64,000 nt of DNA from positions 1 to 64,000 of the forward strand of contig CAWGOZ010000005.1 in NCBI GenBank assembly GCA_963824345.1, written 5' to 3'. Under the pieces are notes generated by a model. It saw only the letters and a list, made by a program, of their open reading frames with translations, had not been told where the DNA came from and did no database searches. The number at the start of each line of letters is the position of its first letter. Within the stretch, counting starts at the first letter, position 1. This stretch comes from Palsa-89 sp963824345. GTDB lineage: Bacteria; Acidobacteriota; Terriglobia; Bryobacterales; Bryobacteraceae. The position numbers and the translations under genes were made by a program. Shown here one piece after another: positions 37,515 to 46,205 of the stretch.

Positions 37515-37792
37515 TGCTTCGGTGCACCGGCCTCGATCGAAAGGGGAAGCAATTCGATCAAGTCGGCGTCGGCGGCCGTCGCGTCTGGATTCGGAACAGG
37601 GAGCGGCCTACCCTCCTCCAGATGCATCTGAGCAATCTCCTCGAGGGCACTGGCGATCATGAGGCGCGCGTCGGCGAGGTCGAAGCCTTGACTTGCCACG
37701 CCCGGAAAGTCCAGGACTTCAGCCACGACCATGCGGTCATCGCCGCGAGGTAAAAAATAGGCTACGTGGTAGCGCAGCATCTCTCTCAGCAT
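37511..37792 (-). CDS. hicB: HicB-type antitoxin
   Basis: A 93-residue antitoxin. The HicB fold is marked by YHVAYFLPRGDDRMVVAEVL followed by DFPGVASQGFDLADARLMIA and SALEEIAQMHLEEGRPLP. An ATG four codons later is an alternative start. It lies upstream of hicA with a four-base overlap, so the order is antitoxin first. It would bind HicA and, with a partner domain or by itself, the operator. Confidence 0.83.
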   Translation of the reverse strand: MLREMLRYHVAYFLPRGDDRMVVAEVLDFPGVASQGFDLADARLMIASALEEIAQMHLEEGRPLPVPNPDATAADADLIELLPLSIEAGAPKH

Positions 37793-37990
37793 AGCGCGAC
37801 GCGCTAGAATAAACGGCGATGAGAAACTTCGGTTGCGAATCGAGAAGAACCTGGCCGAAATTACCGAAAAAGCTCAATCGCTGACCGAGCCTCGATAGGC
37901 CTTCACGCGTGTGTCACCGCGGCACTTTGAGCCGCGCTCTAGCACTTACTCGCCTCTGACGCTGCACTGCCATTCTGTTTCGGTGTAGGC
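37793..37990. other. Short intergenic stretch upstream of the GNAT gene
   Basis: It contains a TAGAAT at 37804-37809 and a small hairpin at 37918-37936 (CGCGGC/GCCGCG arms). One frame ends with IEKNLAEITEKAQSLTEPR and TAG near 37892-37898, which looks like the tail of a lost protein, but no upstream part could be joined to it. Confidence 0.3.
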
Positions 37991-37999
37991 TTGAACCGT

Positions 38000-38968
38000 A
38001 TGGCGGCTCTGTCCGACACCCCCCTGACCCGCGTGGTTGAACTGCGCCATTTGCGGGGCGGCGACCTGGACATGCTGCTCGAAGAAGAGACCCAGGTCTG
38101 GCGCGATACGTTGGACTGGGATTTTCGCGGATCGGCTGGACTGGTCCGGCGCTTCCTCGAGATGCAGGCGCTGAACGGCTATGCGCTGCTAATCAACGGC
38201 TACCCGGCCGGCTATTGCTACTACGTGGCCGAGGAGCGCAAGGGGTTGATCGGCGATCTCTACGTGATGAAGGACTACTTGAGCGTGGAGAACGAAGAGC
38301 GCTTGCTTGGCACCGTGGTGGACGCACTGGTCAAGATGCAGTACATCCGGCGCATCGAATCGCAATTGATGATGTTGCGCACCGGCGGCGCGATGGAATT
38401 GCCGGAGCGGCACTTTTTGCACGCCCACGCGCGCAACTTCATGGAGATCTCGACCGACACCGCGGGGCGTTTGCGCGAGGGGCGTCCAACGCAGCCGGTG
38501 TGGTTCGATAGCTGGTCCGAGCGCAAGCAGGACGAAGCGGCTACGCTGATTGCGACGGCCTACCGCGGGCACGTCGATAGCGAGATCAACGATCAGTACC
38601 GGTCGCCCGCCGGAGCTCGGCGGTTCCTGATGAACATCGTGCAGTTTCCCGGATGCGGAGCGTTCTTTCAACCGGCTTCGTATGTGTCGATGGATCCGGG
38701 AACGGGGCGGCTCACGGGGATATGCCTGGCCAGCCTGGTGCATACCGACGTCGGTCATGTGACGCAGGTATGCGTGTCGGGGGCGGCGCGCGGGACGGGC
38801 GTGGGGTACGAGCTGATCCGGCGGTCGCTCGAATCGCTGGCGCGGCATGGCTGCCGGAAAGTGACCTTGACGGTGACGGCCGCGAACACGGAAGCGATTG
38901 CTTTGTACGAACGGATGGGCTTCCGCAAGACGCGGAATTTCTCGGCCTATGTATGGGAGGGCTTTTGA
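38000..38968 (+). CDS. GNAT-family N-acetyltransferase
   Basis: About 322 residues from ATG; an in-frame TTG three codons earlier is less likely. The C-terminal GNAT domain has the acetyl-CoA loop GAARGTGVGYELIRRSLE and the following NTEAIALYERMGFRKTRNFS. The N-terminal half also looks like a degenerate GNAT fold (LLINGYPAGYCYYVAEERKG), so it may be a tandem-domain enzyme. The acceptor is unknown. It is convergent with the GT87 gene, overlapping its last bases. Confidence 0.85.
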   Translation: MAALSDTPLTRVVELRHLRGGDLDMLLEEETQVWRDTLDWDFRGSAGLVRRFLEMQALNGYALLINGYPAGYCYYVAEERKGLIGDLYVMKDYLSVENEERLLGTVVDALVKMQYIRRIESQLMMLRTGGAMELPERHFLHAHARNFMEISTDTAGRLREGRPTQPVWFDSWSERKQDEAATLIATAYRGHVDSEINDQYRSPAGARRFLMNIVQFPGCGAFFQPASYVSMDPGTGRLTGICLASLVHTDVGHVTQVCVSGAARGTGVGYELIRRSLESLARHGCRKVTLTVTAANTEAIALYERMGFRKTRNFSAYVWEGF

Positions 38969-40062
38969 GAATGATTCACCTTGCGATTGAGCGCGACTAG
39001 AAACAGCAGCAGCGCCAAGGGCGTGGCGGCGGCCCAGGGGCGTTCCGCCAATGTCATCAGGAATGGGATGGGCGTGCATAGCAACGTCGCCGCCAGACGC
39101 GTGAATGTATCGGTGGAAATAAAAATCGCGAGCCACAACGACAGCAGCAGCAACGCGGCATCGTAACCGTAGACATGGGGCGGGACCAGCAAGGAGCCGG
39201 CCGAGGCCGCCGCAATCCATCGCCACAAGGGAGCGCGCCAGCAGGCCGCCGATACCAGGGCAACCACGATCAAAATCAGCAGTCCGCGGATCGCAAGGTT
39301 ATCCGTGCCAAAGTTCAGCGCAAGGCCGTGCACATTGATCATCAGCTCGGGGGAAGGGCTAAGATGCTCCAGATCCTTCTTTTGGAGCAGCTGGTAATAT
39401 TCGCGCAGTCCGCCGGTTCCCGCCAGCCACAGCGATAGCAGCAATGCGGCGGCAACGGTCGCGACGGCGCCGAACAACATACGCCAGCGCCGCTGAATCA
39501 CCAGCGCCAGCGGCCACAGCAGAAAGAGATGGAATTTGATCAGACCCAGACCGAGAGCTGCCCCGCTGGCCCCCTGGTTATCTTTTTCCGCCAGTGTGTA
39601 AATCGCAATGGCGATGACCAGCATTTCGACGCAATCCTGCCCGGATGCGATTCCGAGCGCGGTTGGCAGATAAAGAGCGCCGAAGATCAGCGCGTCGGGG
39701 CCCCACCGCCGGAAAGCCCAAGCCCAGCACCCAACCAGGATGGCGGACTGCAGAACGATCCATACCCAGAAGGCCGGGCCGAACGGAAGCAGCGCCAGCG
39801 GCGCAAGGATCAGCGCGTAGAACGGCGGCCGGACAAAAGGGACCAAGGCATCCAATCCTGGAACGAACCGGCGCTCGCGCTCAAGCTGGACCTCGGGGGA
39901 ATGCATGTGCGCGAAGTTCCCATCCAGGGCCAGCGAGGCTCCGGTGTAAAGATTCAGGAAATCGTGTTTGCGGGCGGTGGGCGCGATCTGCGACCCCAGC
40001 GCGATCCAGAGCAGGCAAAACGCTGCGACGGCGGCCCAGGTTTGCAATGGGATTCTAAGCAT
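38947..40062 (-). CDS. GT87/DUF2029-type membrane glycosyltransferase
   Basis: A 371-residue polytopic protein. It starts with a helix (AAVAAFCLLWIALGSQIAP) and then HDFLNLYTGASLALDGNFAH followed by FVRPPFYALILAPLALLPFG. The acidic DF motif before LY and the RPPFYA phrase are those of GT87 polyprenol-phosphate-mannose-type mannosyltransferases. About nine further helices follow. Together with the downstream PaaK-like gene it may act on a lipid-linked or envelope product. A second copy of the same type is at 48794-49948. Confidence 0.8.
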   Translation of the reverse strand: MLRIPLQTWAAVAAFCLLWIALGSQIAPTARKHDFLNLYTGASLALDGNFAHMHSPEVQLERERRFVPGLDALVPFVRPPFYALILAPLALLPFGPAFWVWIVLQSAILVGCWAWAFRRWGPDALIFGALYLPTALGIASGQDCVEMLVIAIAIYTLAEKDNQGASGAALGLGLIKFHLFLLWPLALVIQRRWRMLFGAVATVAAALLLSLWLAGTGGLREYYQLLQKKDLEHLSPSPELMINVHGLALNFGTDNLAIRGLLILIVVALVSAACWRAPLWRWIAAASAGSLLVPPHVYGYDAALLLLSLWLAIFISTDTFTRLAATLLCTPIPFLMTLAERPWAAATPLALLLFLVALNRKVNHSQKPSHT

Positions 40063-40077
40063 GGCGGGAGGGGGCGT

Positions 40078-41682
40078 TCACGGCGCTACGGGCCTGCCGG
40101 CCGTTGTGCTCTGTCCCAGCAAATGCAGTGAGTTGATCTTGCCGGTGCTGGTAACGAACGGTTCGGCGACCACTACTTCCAGAGCTTCCGCGTGCCGCCA
40201 AACGCGCCCCGCCAGGGATCCGCCGTAGATCAAACGGATCTCTTCCAGGAAGCATTCGCGGATCCTCTGGGGCGAGGACGCGGGCACCCGGGGGCTCACT
40301 CGCAGTTCCACCTTGGTCTGCGCCGGACCCTCGTGCTCGATCAGTTGAAAATCTCCAGGACGCCCGCCCAGGCGCGCCGGAAGCACCAGCTCGAGCAGGC
40401 GAACCAAGTCCGTCCCCATGAGCGTTATCCCATGCCCGGTCATTTTTCCGAAGCTGAAGATGTCGCGGATGCGCCAGTGAAATCCGGCGCGCGAAAATTC
40501 GCAATCGCAGCTCGCTCTCTCCAGCACGCCGCTGTCGTTGACTTCGAAATTGATGAGCACCAGCGGCGCGCTCGGCAGCAGAGTGGTGTACAGCAGCGAG
40601 TCAACTTCGATGTCGGTCAGCGGAGCGGTGCGGCGATGCGTGATTGCGGCGATCGCGTCGCTGTAGAGGTGGACGCAATCGCCTTCGGTCATTTGGTGGC
40701 ATCCATGTCCGATGAAACCCAGCTCGCTGACGCCGTAGCGCGCGAAAGGCTGGCCGCCGGCCTGTTCGATCACGGCGCGCTTGGCATCGGTGAGACTCTC
40801 GCCGCTGACCAGAAACAGAGTCCCGCGAATGTCCAGCCCGCTGTCCAGCGCGGCAGCCGCCAGCCGAACGGCGGGGCTCGCGGGTCCCGAAACCAGACAG
40901 GGAACGCCGTCGCGGCACAGCCGGGCAACGTGCTTCGCGGCCGAAGAGAAATCGTTTTCTGGAAGCACCTTGGGAAATGGAATCCGGCATCCGGCGGAGC
41001 GTGCCACCAGCACCAGCGCTGCCGTCGCCGGCGCGTACAAACCGCTCCGGCCAGACGAGTACCAACCCTCCAGACGATGGCCCTTGCGAGCCGCGATCGC
41101 GCAGTCTTGCAGCCCGAGAGCCGAGGGTAGCGTGGGGCGCAACACCACTTGAGCGCGCCGTTGGAGCCCGAACTCGCGCACCACGATTTCATGCAACGCC
41201 TCCTGATGAATCAGGAACTCGGAGCTACGATAGCTTTGGACCGGACGGCCCCGGCTGCCGCTGCTGACATGCCGCATGGTTCCCTTGGCTAGCGGATTCA
41301 GAAAACTTCCAGAAAACACCGGGATCTCCCGGCCGCCGCGCACGATGGGCGTGTGCCCTTTGAACTCGTCCTGGCTGAGATAAACGCCCGCGGTGCGAAC
41401 TTGGCGCAGGGCTGCCTCCAGGCCATTTCGGTGGACCAGATCCGCTAAGTCCTGGTGCGAGCATCTGGCGAGCTGAAACATCTCCCGATACGGATGGGAT
41501 GCATCGTCGAAAACCACGCGCCGCAGTGTATCGAGAAACAGAGACTCGCGATTCTCCAGTTGCCCCCGTACCAGGCCGATGCAATCCGCCGGCGGCGGGA
41601 TTCGAACGAAGTCGCGAATTCCTCTGGCTGTCTGGGAGAAGTTCGCAACTGCTCCGAACCATCGAGACAAGCTCCCGCCCAT
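40078..41682 (-). CDS. PaaK-like adenylate-forming enzyme (acyl-/aryl-CoA-ligase relative)
   Basis: A 534-residue protein. The SSGSRGRPVQSYRS segment matches the A3 ATP-binding loop of adenylating enzymes, and FARYGVSELGFIGHGCH matches the A5 motif (YGxSE). A late GKINSLHLLG resembles the A10 lysine motif. Overall it is closest to phenylacetate-CoA ligases and LuxE-type acyl-protein synthetases. It would activate a carboxylic acid as the adenylate. The gene lies 16 bases upstream of the GT87 gene and is divergent from the transporter gene. Confidence 0.68.
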   Translation of the reverse strand: MGGSLSRWFGAVANFSQTARGIRDFVRIPPPADCIGLVRGQLENRESLFLDTLRRVVFDDASHPYREMFQLARCSHQDLADLVHRNGLEAALRQVRTAGVYLSQDEFKGHTPIVRGGREIPVFSGSFLNPLAKGTMRHVSSGSRGRPVQSYRSSEFLIHQEALHEIVVREFGLQRRAQVVLRPTLPSALGLQDCAIAARKGHRLEGWYSSGRSGLYAPATAALVLVARSAGCRIPFPKVLPENDFSSAAKHVARLCRDGVPCLVSGPASPAVRLAAAALDSGLDIRGTLFLVSGESLTDAKRAVIEQAGGQPFARYGVSELGFIGHGCHQMTEGDCVHLYSDAIAAITHRRTAPLTDIEVDSLLYTTLLPSAPLVLINFEVNDSGVLERASCDCEFSRAGFHWRIRDIFSFGKMTGHGITLMGTDLVRLLELVLPARLGGRPGDFQLIEHEGPAQTKVELRVSPRVPASSPQRIRECFLEEIRLIYGGSLAGRVWRHAEALEVVVAEPFVTSTGKINSLHLLGQSTTAGRPVAP

Positions 41683-41707
41683 TGACGAAGATTATACGGA
41701 CTCGGGG

Positions 41708-41713
41708 TATACT
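41708..41713 (+). promoter_or_regulatory. Putative -10 box (TATACT) of the transporter gene
   Basis: TATACT lies five bases before the ATG, so transcription would start at or very near the start codon (leaderless mRNA). A TTGACG at 41682-41687 is 20 bases upstream, a longer spacer than usual. Confidence 0.3.
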
Positions 41714-41718
41714 TTTGC

Positions 41719-43146
41719 ATGGCCGGGGTAGCAGTTTCGGGGATCGAAGTGTCGCGGGCGAGCTGGCCAAAACAGGCCGGTTGGAGCTTGATGATCCTGT
41801 TGCCGGCCGCCGCATGGTTCGCCCCGCTCGGTGTGAGCCCAGCGGGGAAACACGCGATCGCGATTTCCTTATTCATGATTCTGGCCTGGGCATTTGAAGT
41901 CCTGTCCCCGGGCCTGGCAGGCCTCATCGGTTGTTATTTGTATTGGGCGCTCGGCGTGGTGAGCGTGGATGTAGCTTTCAGCGGGTTTGCCGACGAGACG
42001 CCATGGTTCCTGCTGGCCGCGATATTGTTCGGTACGATGGCCATTCAGTCGGGCTTGGCGCGCAGAATCGCATTCGGAGTGATGTCGCGGGTGGGGACTT
42101 CCTACTCGCGGCTTTTGCTGGGCCTGATTATCGCCGATGCTCTGATCACGTTCGCCGTTCCCTCCGGCGTTCCCCGGGTGGTGATCATGGCCGCGATCGC
42201 GCTGGGCGTGAACGAAGCATTCGGTCTCGAGAGGGGCAGCAACATCTCGCGCGGCATGCTGTTGATTCTCACCTACTCGGCCAGCGTCTTCGACAAGACC
42301 ATCATCGCCGGCGCCGCCACCATCACCGCTCGCGGGGCCATGGAACGCTTTGGCCACATGCAGGTTTTGTACAGCCGATGGCTGCTGGCCTATCTGCCGG
42401 TCGATCTGGTGTTGATCCTGGCGGCGTGGCGGCTGACGCTGCGGTTGTTTCCTCCCGAGAAGCCGGCCCTGCCCGGAGGCAGCGCATATCTGAAGCAGGA
42501 ACTCGCGAAGCTGGGCGCTTGGAAGCCGCTCGAGAAGAAGTCGCTGATTTTTGTTGGCGCCGCTGTGGTGCTATGGCTCACCGATTTTCTGCACCATGTG
42601 CCTGCATCGAAAATCGCCTTGGGTGTAGTCTTGCTAGCCATGCTGCCGCGGGTCGGCGTACTTGGCCTGGAAGACTTGAGGCGCGTGGACTATCTGCTGG
42701 TGTTTTTCGTTGCGTCGGTGGTCAGCATGGGCAAGGTCCTCACCGCAACGAAAAGTCTGGATATTTTCACCCAGGTTCTGTTTGGCTGGATCACGCCGTT
42801 CATTGGCCACACCTCCGTTGCGCCCTTCGCGCTGTACTGGATCGGTTTTGTTTACCATCTGTTTCTCGCAAGCGGAATCTCGATGCTAGGCACTTCCATG
42901 CCGGGCCTGATGGCCTATGCCTCCGCGCACCATCTCAACGCGCTGGCACTGGGTATGGTTTGGACTTTTTCGTCCGGCGCCACCATTTTCGCCTATCAGA
43001 ACGCCGTCCTCATTGTGGGCTATTCGTATGGCTGCTTCGGCGCGAAGGATCTGTTTCGCCTGGGCTTGTGTTTAAGCATCCTCAATTCCCTGCTCCTGTT
43101 GATCGTGGTGCCGTTCTACTGGCCGCTGATTGGTATTCATTATTAG
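41719..43146 (+). CDS. SLC13/DASS-type anion transporter
   Basis: A 475-residue polytopic permease with 11-12 hydrophobic segments. Recognisable family parts are FADETPWFLLAAILFGTMAI, ITFAVPSGVPRVVIMAAIAL and the C-terminal SGISMLGTSMPGLMAYASAH. This resembles the divalent-anion:Na+ symporters (SLC13, sulfate or dicarboxylates), but the two SNT motifs are degenerate, so the substrate is unclear. It likely sits in one transcript with the following asparagine-synthetase-like gene and may import a precursor or export a product. Confidence 0.78.
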   Translation: MAGVAVSGIEVSRASWPKQAGWSLMILLPAAAWFAPLGVSPAGKHAIAISLFMILAWAFEVLSPGLAGLIGCYLYWALGVVSVDVAFSGFADETPWFLLAAILFGTMAIQSGLARRIAFGVMSRVGTSYSRLLLGLIIADALITFAVPSGVPRVVIMAAIALGVNEAFGLERGSNISRGMLLILTYSASVFDKTIIAGAATITARGAMERFGHMQVLYSRWLLAYLPVDLVLILAAWRLTLRLFPPEKPALPGGSAYLKQELAKLGAWKPLEKKSLIFVGAAVVLWLTDFLHHVPASKIALGVVLLAMLPRVGVLGLEDLRRVDYLLVFFVASVVSMGKVLTATKSLDIFTQVLFGWITPFIGHTSVAPFALYWIGFVYHLFLASGISMLGTSMPGLMAYASAHHLNALALGMVWTFSSGATIFAYQNAVLIVGYSYGCFGAKDLFRLGLCLSILNSLLLLIVVPFYWPLIGIHY

Positions 43147-43153
43147 GTGGGCC

Positions 43154-44629
43154 GTGACTCTGGAATTTGAGCTCTACCCGAATCTGCCTCGCTTGGCTTG
43201 GGCCGCACGGCTGCGTAAGGAGGAGCGCGCCGTTCGAATCCTGCACGGCCCTTGGGTGGAGACGCGGGAGGACTGCTTCTTCGAAGGCGCCTGGGATGGG
43301 CCGTTCCAGGGTTACCGATTTGACCAGGCTGAGACATTCGCCGGATCCGGCGGACGGCTCGCGGACGAGGGAGTTTTGTTCGCCGGCCCCAGCCATACTT
43401 ACGAAATGCTCTACTCGATCCGGACCGGCGATGAACTTTTCGTCTCGAACTCACTGGCCTTTCTGCTCGCGTTGAGCGGGGAGCGGCTAGATCCGCATTA
43501 TCCGCATTACTATCTTCGCTTCCTCGACTACAACCGGATCGGCATCCGCGTGACGGAAAAGCGGCTGCGGCTGGCTGGGCCAAGGGTGGTGGAACTGCAT
43601 GACTGCTGCAATCTGGCGATCCAGCCAAACCTGACCGTCTCGAGGATAGAGAAACCGCTCGGGCCGCCGCCTGCGGATTACGGCGGGTACGTGTCATTTC
43701 TTTCGCGCACCGCGGAGCGGGTATTTGCAAATGCCGGCGACCCAGGCCGCCGCTGGGCATACCGACCCGTGACCACCCTTTCTCAGGGCTACGACACAAC
43801 CGCGATTTCGGCGCTGGCGGCCAAAGCGGGCTGCCATGAAGCTCTCGCATTCCGAAAGAGCAACAGCAAAGCGGGCTACGTAGACGACAGCGGTAGCCAG
43901 ATCGCGCCCTACTTGGGTCTGCGTCTCACCGAATACGAACGGACCGACTATGACCGTCTCCCCGATCGCCGCGAACATGAATTCTATCTCGAACCGGACG
44001 GCGTCGACCGGACCATGGTGCTGATGGAAGAGCAACTGGTTGGCGCGCTTCTTCTGTCGGGAAGGTACGGCGAGAGGTTGTGGACTCGGGAGGCCGGTCC
44101 ACGGTGGGGCCTTCCGGCTTTTGCGGGCCATCCTTTCTTTCAAAAGCCGACGGGGTTTAAGCTCGGCGGGTTGGCGCTTTTTGAATTTCGCCTGAGAACC
44201 GGATTCATCCACTTTCCGTTGGCCTGTAGTGGAGGGCTGCACGCCCCGTCTATCAAGGCCATTATGGAGTCGAAAGCGATGGACCCATGGTCGATCGGCG
44301 GGGCCTACGACAGGCCGATCGCGCGGCGGATCGCGGAAGAAGCCGGTGTTCCCCGGCACCTGTTTGGCCAGGTCAAGAAGGGCGGGCCTCGCGTGTGCGG
44401 ACCCGAACGCCGTAGCTGGATGGCCCGCAAGATTTATTCGTTATGGGTGTGGTCGCGTAAGGCTCCCGTGCGAGTCTTGATCATGCGCCTTACCGGGAAT
44501 CGATCGAATCCGGCGTGGCGAAAGGGATCCTTCGCCGTGCAACGGGGCGTGGAACGAACCATGCAAGCGTATTTGCTGGCCCTTACGGCAAAAACGGCGC
44601 CGGCGGCTTACGGGCAGACGCGGCAATGA
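43154..44629 (+). CDS. Asparagine-synthetase-like ATP-pyrophosphatase protein
   Basis: About 491 residues from GTG, with AGGTGG just upstream; the frame stays open to a TTG at 43130 inside the preceding gene. The central TTLSQGYDTTAISALAAKAG is a PP-loop variant (SxGxDS-like) of asparagine synthetases, with FVSNSLAFLLALSGERLDPH and PLACSGGLHAPSIKAIMESK in the expected order. A later GGAYDRPIARRIAEEAGVPR matches the synthetase C-terminus. There is no N-terminal Cys for a glutaminase. It would form an amide bond through AMP activation of a carboxylate. Confidence 0.55.
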   Translation: MTLEFELYPNLPRLAWAARLRKEERAVRILHGPWVETREDCFFEGAWDGPFQGYRFDQAETFAGSGGRLADEGVLFAGPSHTYEMLYSIRTGDELFVSNSLAFLLALSGERLDPHYPHYYLRFLDYNRIGIRVTEKRLRLAGPRVVELHDCCNLAIQPNLTVSRIEKPLGPPPADYGGYVSFLSRTAERVFANAGDPGRRWAYRPVTTLSQGYDTTAISALAAKAGCHEALAFRKSNSKAGYVDDSGSQIAPYLGLRLTEYERTDYDRLPDRREHEFYLEPDGVDRTMVLMEEQLVGALLLSGRYGERLWTREAGPRWGLPAFAGHPFFQKPTGFKLGGLALFEFRLRTGFIHFPLACSGGLHAPSIKAIMESKAMDPWSIGGAYDRPIARRIAEEAGVPRHLFGQVKKGGPRVCGPERRSWMARKIYSLWVWSRKAPVRVLIMRLTGNRSNPAWRKGSFAVQRGVERTMQAYLLALTAKTAPAAYGQTRQ

Positions 44630-45347
44630 ACACGCCGGTGAGAGAGCGAGTGGGCAAAGCCTCGAACTTCGAAAAGGCTGCCAGTAGCCACCGGATGGGC
44701 GAATTGGCTCGGCGTCCCAAGAGACGCCGCAGCGTCAAGAACAGGACCGTCGAAAGAAACCGCGGATTGTGGAGCAGCCAGCCGGTCGACTGTACTTCCA
44801 GCCCGGTCCGATCTAACATCCTCAGGAGTTCACGTTGCGAAAGGGTTTTCCCGAGCCGAAACCTCAAACCCAACCACGGCACCGCGGCGCGGAACAGCAT
44901 GAACAAAGGATTGCCGGGGTTGTCCAGCGTGACCAGCAAAATCCCGCCCGGCTTCAAGACGCGCGCCAGCTCCCGAACGGACTGCTCGATCTCCTGTTCG
45001 GTGTCAAAATGATCGAGCGTCGAATTCGACAGCACCAGGTCCACGCATTGGTCCGCCAAAGGGAGTCGGCGCACGTCGGCGTTAATGAAGAGGCATCCGC
45101 TGTCACGCCCGCGATCCGCCGCCCGCCCGACAGTTGATGCACTGATGTCGCATCCGATCTTGAGACTGCCATCAAACGGCAGCGAAAAAAGAAGCTCGTC
45201 CTGGCCATAAGCTTCCTCGAACAGATCGGTTTTCAAAACGGTTTCAATCCGCAATCCCGGAGGCGCATTGCGTTTGATCCATTCCAGGTGCACCTCGCGC
45301 TTTTGAGCCGCGGCGAGCGGGTCCAAATACCAGTTGGGAGGATTCAA
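44583..45347 (-). CDS. Class I SAM-dependent methyltransferase
   Basis: A 254-residue protein. The SAM-binding region includes KIGCDISASTVGRA (motif I, degenerate), CLFINADVRRLPLADQCVDL and VLSNSTLDHFDTEQEIEQSV, then ELARVLKPGGILLVTLDNPG (motif III). The C-terminal part is hydrophobic and may touch a membrane or a large substrate. The gene is convergent with the asparagine-synthetase-like gene, overlapping its end by 47 bases. A role in modifying the product of this locus is inferred. Confidence 0.82.
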   Translation of the reverse strand: MNPPNWYLDPLAAAQKREVHLEWIKRNAPPGLRIETVLKTDLFEEAYGQDELLFSLPFDGSLKIGCDISASTVGRAADRGRDSGCLFINADVRRLPLADQCVDLVLSNSTLDHFDTEQEIEQSVRELARVLKPGGILLVTLDNPGNPLFMLFRAAVPWLGLRFRLGKTLSQRELLRMLDRTGLEVQSTGWLLHNPRFLSTVLFLTLRRLLGRRANSPIRWLLAAFSKFEALPTRSLTGVFIAASARKPPAPFLP

Positions 45348-45374
45348 GGGGGCCGACGCAAGTAGTATACAACC

Positions 45375-46205
45375 CTATTGGGCAGCGACCATTCTTGAAT
45401 CCACCTGAAACTTGCGGTAGTTGCTCCAGGTGGTTTCCTGTTCGCCGGCCAGCTTCTTCACCAATCCCAGCCGGCCCGCGCCGCTGACCAGTTCGCGCTT
45501 CGGCAGCCATACCTCATCGTTCACCTTCGTTTGCTCGAAGACTAACTTCGCGCCCGGATTCAAGCGCGCGATAAACAGGCCGAACGAAAGGGTGGCCGTG
45601 GTCTCGGCTTCCAGGCGCACCCATTGATACTCGGCCTTGTCGATCCACATCCTGGCTCGGACCTTGAGCAGCGGCTTGGCGTCGCTGTGCTTGGGCCGAT
45701 AGCCCGGCTTGGGCGTGGCTGAGATGACCCACACATCGTGGCCGTCGATTTTTTGATCGCCCAGAAGCTTGAAATCGAACAGGTCCGGAACTTCGCGCAG
45801 GAATTCGCGATCTTGCTCGCGACCCTTTTCATACTCGGCCTCGCGGCGCGCCCTCTATTGGGGGCTTTCGTGCTCCAGTTTCGCCACGGCCTTATCCAAC
45901 TTCTGTTGTTCCTTGCGTTGATCTCCGGCCGAAAGCGCCTTTCCATCGCGCGCGAGCATCCGATGATGCGGCTCGCCGTAGAGGACCACGGTTTCCCACT
46001 CCTCCGTCTTTTCGGATTTGACGTTGCCGCGCGAATCCAGGCTGCGATCTGTCTGGCGCGCGATCCAGGTGTAGTCCTTCATGCGGGCCCAGTCAGCTTG
46101 ATCGAGCTCCACGGATTTGCGCACGATCTCGCGCGGATCCTGCGCTAAAACCACCCCAGCGACCGTGAGCAGCAAGATGAGGCGCGCTGTTATGCGAGCG
46201 ACCAT
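45375..46205 (-). pseudogene. Secreted protein of unknown function, interrupted by an internal TAG
   Basis: From the ATG, which gives a signal peptide (ITARLILLLTVAGVVLAQ), the frame runs through DPREIVRKSVELDQADWARM to KLEHESPQ and then TAG at 45855-45857. The same frame continues without shift as REAEYEKGREQDREFLREVP, then FDFKLLGDQKIDGHDVWVIS, and ends at 45375 after LEAETTATLSFGLFIARLNP and similar beta-rich sequence. The second half resembles outer-membrane-lipoprotein-sorting-like folds. It is one gene of 277 codons with a single nonsense codon, or a sequence error. Its start overlaps the end of the UlaG-like gene. Confidence 0.75.

Noticed and set aside
37818..37883. A 21-codon frame following TAGAAT upstream of the GNAT gene
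   Set aside because: Too short, of unlikely composition and without a neighbour suggesting a leader peptide.
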